From contig NZ_ML142861.1 in NCBI RefSeq assembly GCF_004138495.1, positions 108,245 through 113,614 of the forward strand: 5,370 nucleotides of DNA, written 5' to 3'. A model generated the notes under the pieces. It searched no databases. It saw only the letters and a program-made list of their open reading frames with translations, and had not been told where the DNA came from. Origin of the DNA: Phytoactinopolyspora endophytica (GTDB lineage: Bacteria > Actinomycetota > Actinomycetes > Jiangellales > Jiangellaceae). The position numbers were made by a program, and so were the translations under genes. The first letter of the stretch is position 1. Every line of letters begins with the position of its first letter. Below, in pieces: positions 5,350 through 5,370 of the stretch.

Positions 5350-5370
5350 CGGCCCGGCCAGAAGGGATCG

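Noticed and set aside
1..5370. A novel multi-gene system (defence, mobile or biosynthetic)
   Set aside because: All five genes belong to familiar families, three of them in a conserved housekeeping order, and there are no transposase, integrase, nuclease-toxin pair, repeat array or unknown large protein.

Overview
The window looks like an ordinary, well-ordered stretch of a high-GC Actinomycetota chromosome. The evidence is the strong G/C third-position bias, a triple-DUF348/G5/Rpf resuscitation-promoting factor (a family largely confined to this phylum), and the gene order metG - tatD - rpfB, which is conserved in many actinobacteria, where ksgA and ispE usually follow. I cannot place it below phylum level. 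The very acidic RpfB linker is compatible with a halotolerant or soil actinomycete, but that is only a guess.

All five genes lie on the minus strand, so transcription runs from high to low coordinates. They are: a TetR/AcrR repressor (4689-5303), a small DUF985/cupin_5 protein (4166-4612), methionyl-tRNA synthetase metG (2472-4055), a TatD-family metal-dependent hydrolase (1502-2386), and an RpfB-type peptidoglycan-cleaving resuscitation factor (36-1238, or up to 1301 if an upstream start is used). No gene is visibly broken, and I see no mobile element, tRNA, rRNA, CRISPR array or recognisable riboswitch. The longest gap without a gene is the 263 bp (200 bp with the longest start) between tatD and rpfB. 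The window starts just past the rpfB stop codon, so a following gene (ksgA is expected from synteny) would be outside it.

The metG-tatD pair is probably cotranscribed: the gap is 85 bp, there is no good terminator, and tatD has its own purine-rich ribosome binding site. rpfB has a gap large enough for its own promoter. That gap holds a TTGACA -35 box with a plausible -10, two tandem 12-bp repeats whose cores fit the relaxed DnaA-box consensus, and GTAAC-type half-sites. rpfB probably starts at a TTG preceded by AGGAG. metG and the DUF985 gene each have a TAnnnT -10-like hexamer exactly 7 nt before the ATG and no usable Shine-Dalgarno, suggesting leaderless mRNAs. The tetR gene has a good Shine-Dalgarno, and a near-perfect palindrome lies between its putative -35 and -10, which fits autorepression.

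Functionally the window joins housekeeping translation (MetRS), a DNA-repair or quality-control type hydrolase (TatD), and cell-wall remodelling for regrowth (RpfB). A small cupin and its TetR neighbour form an apparently accessory pair upstream of metG. I found no convincing new multi-gene system. The points most worth a second look are regulatory: the DnaA-box pair before rpfB, the long inverted repeat containing the DUF985 stop codon, the leaderless starts and the TetR operator candidate.
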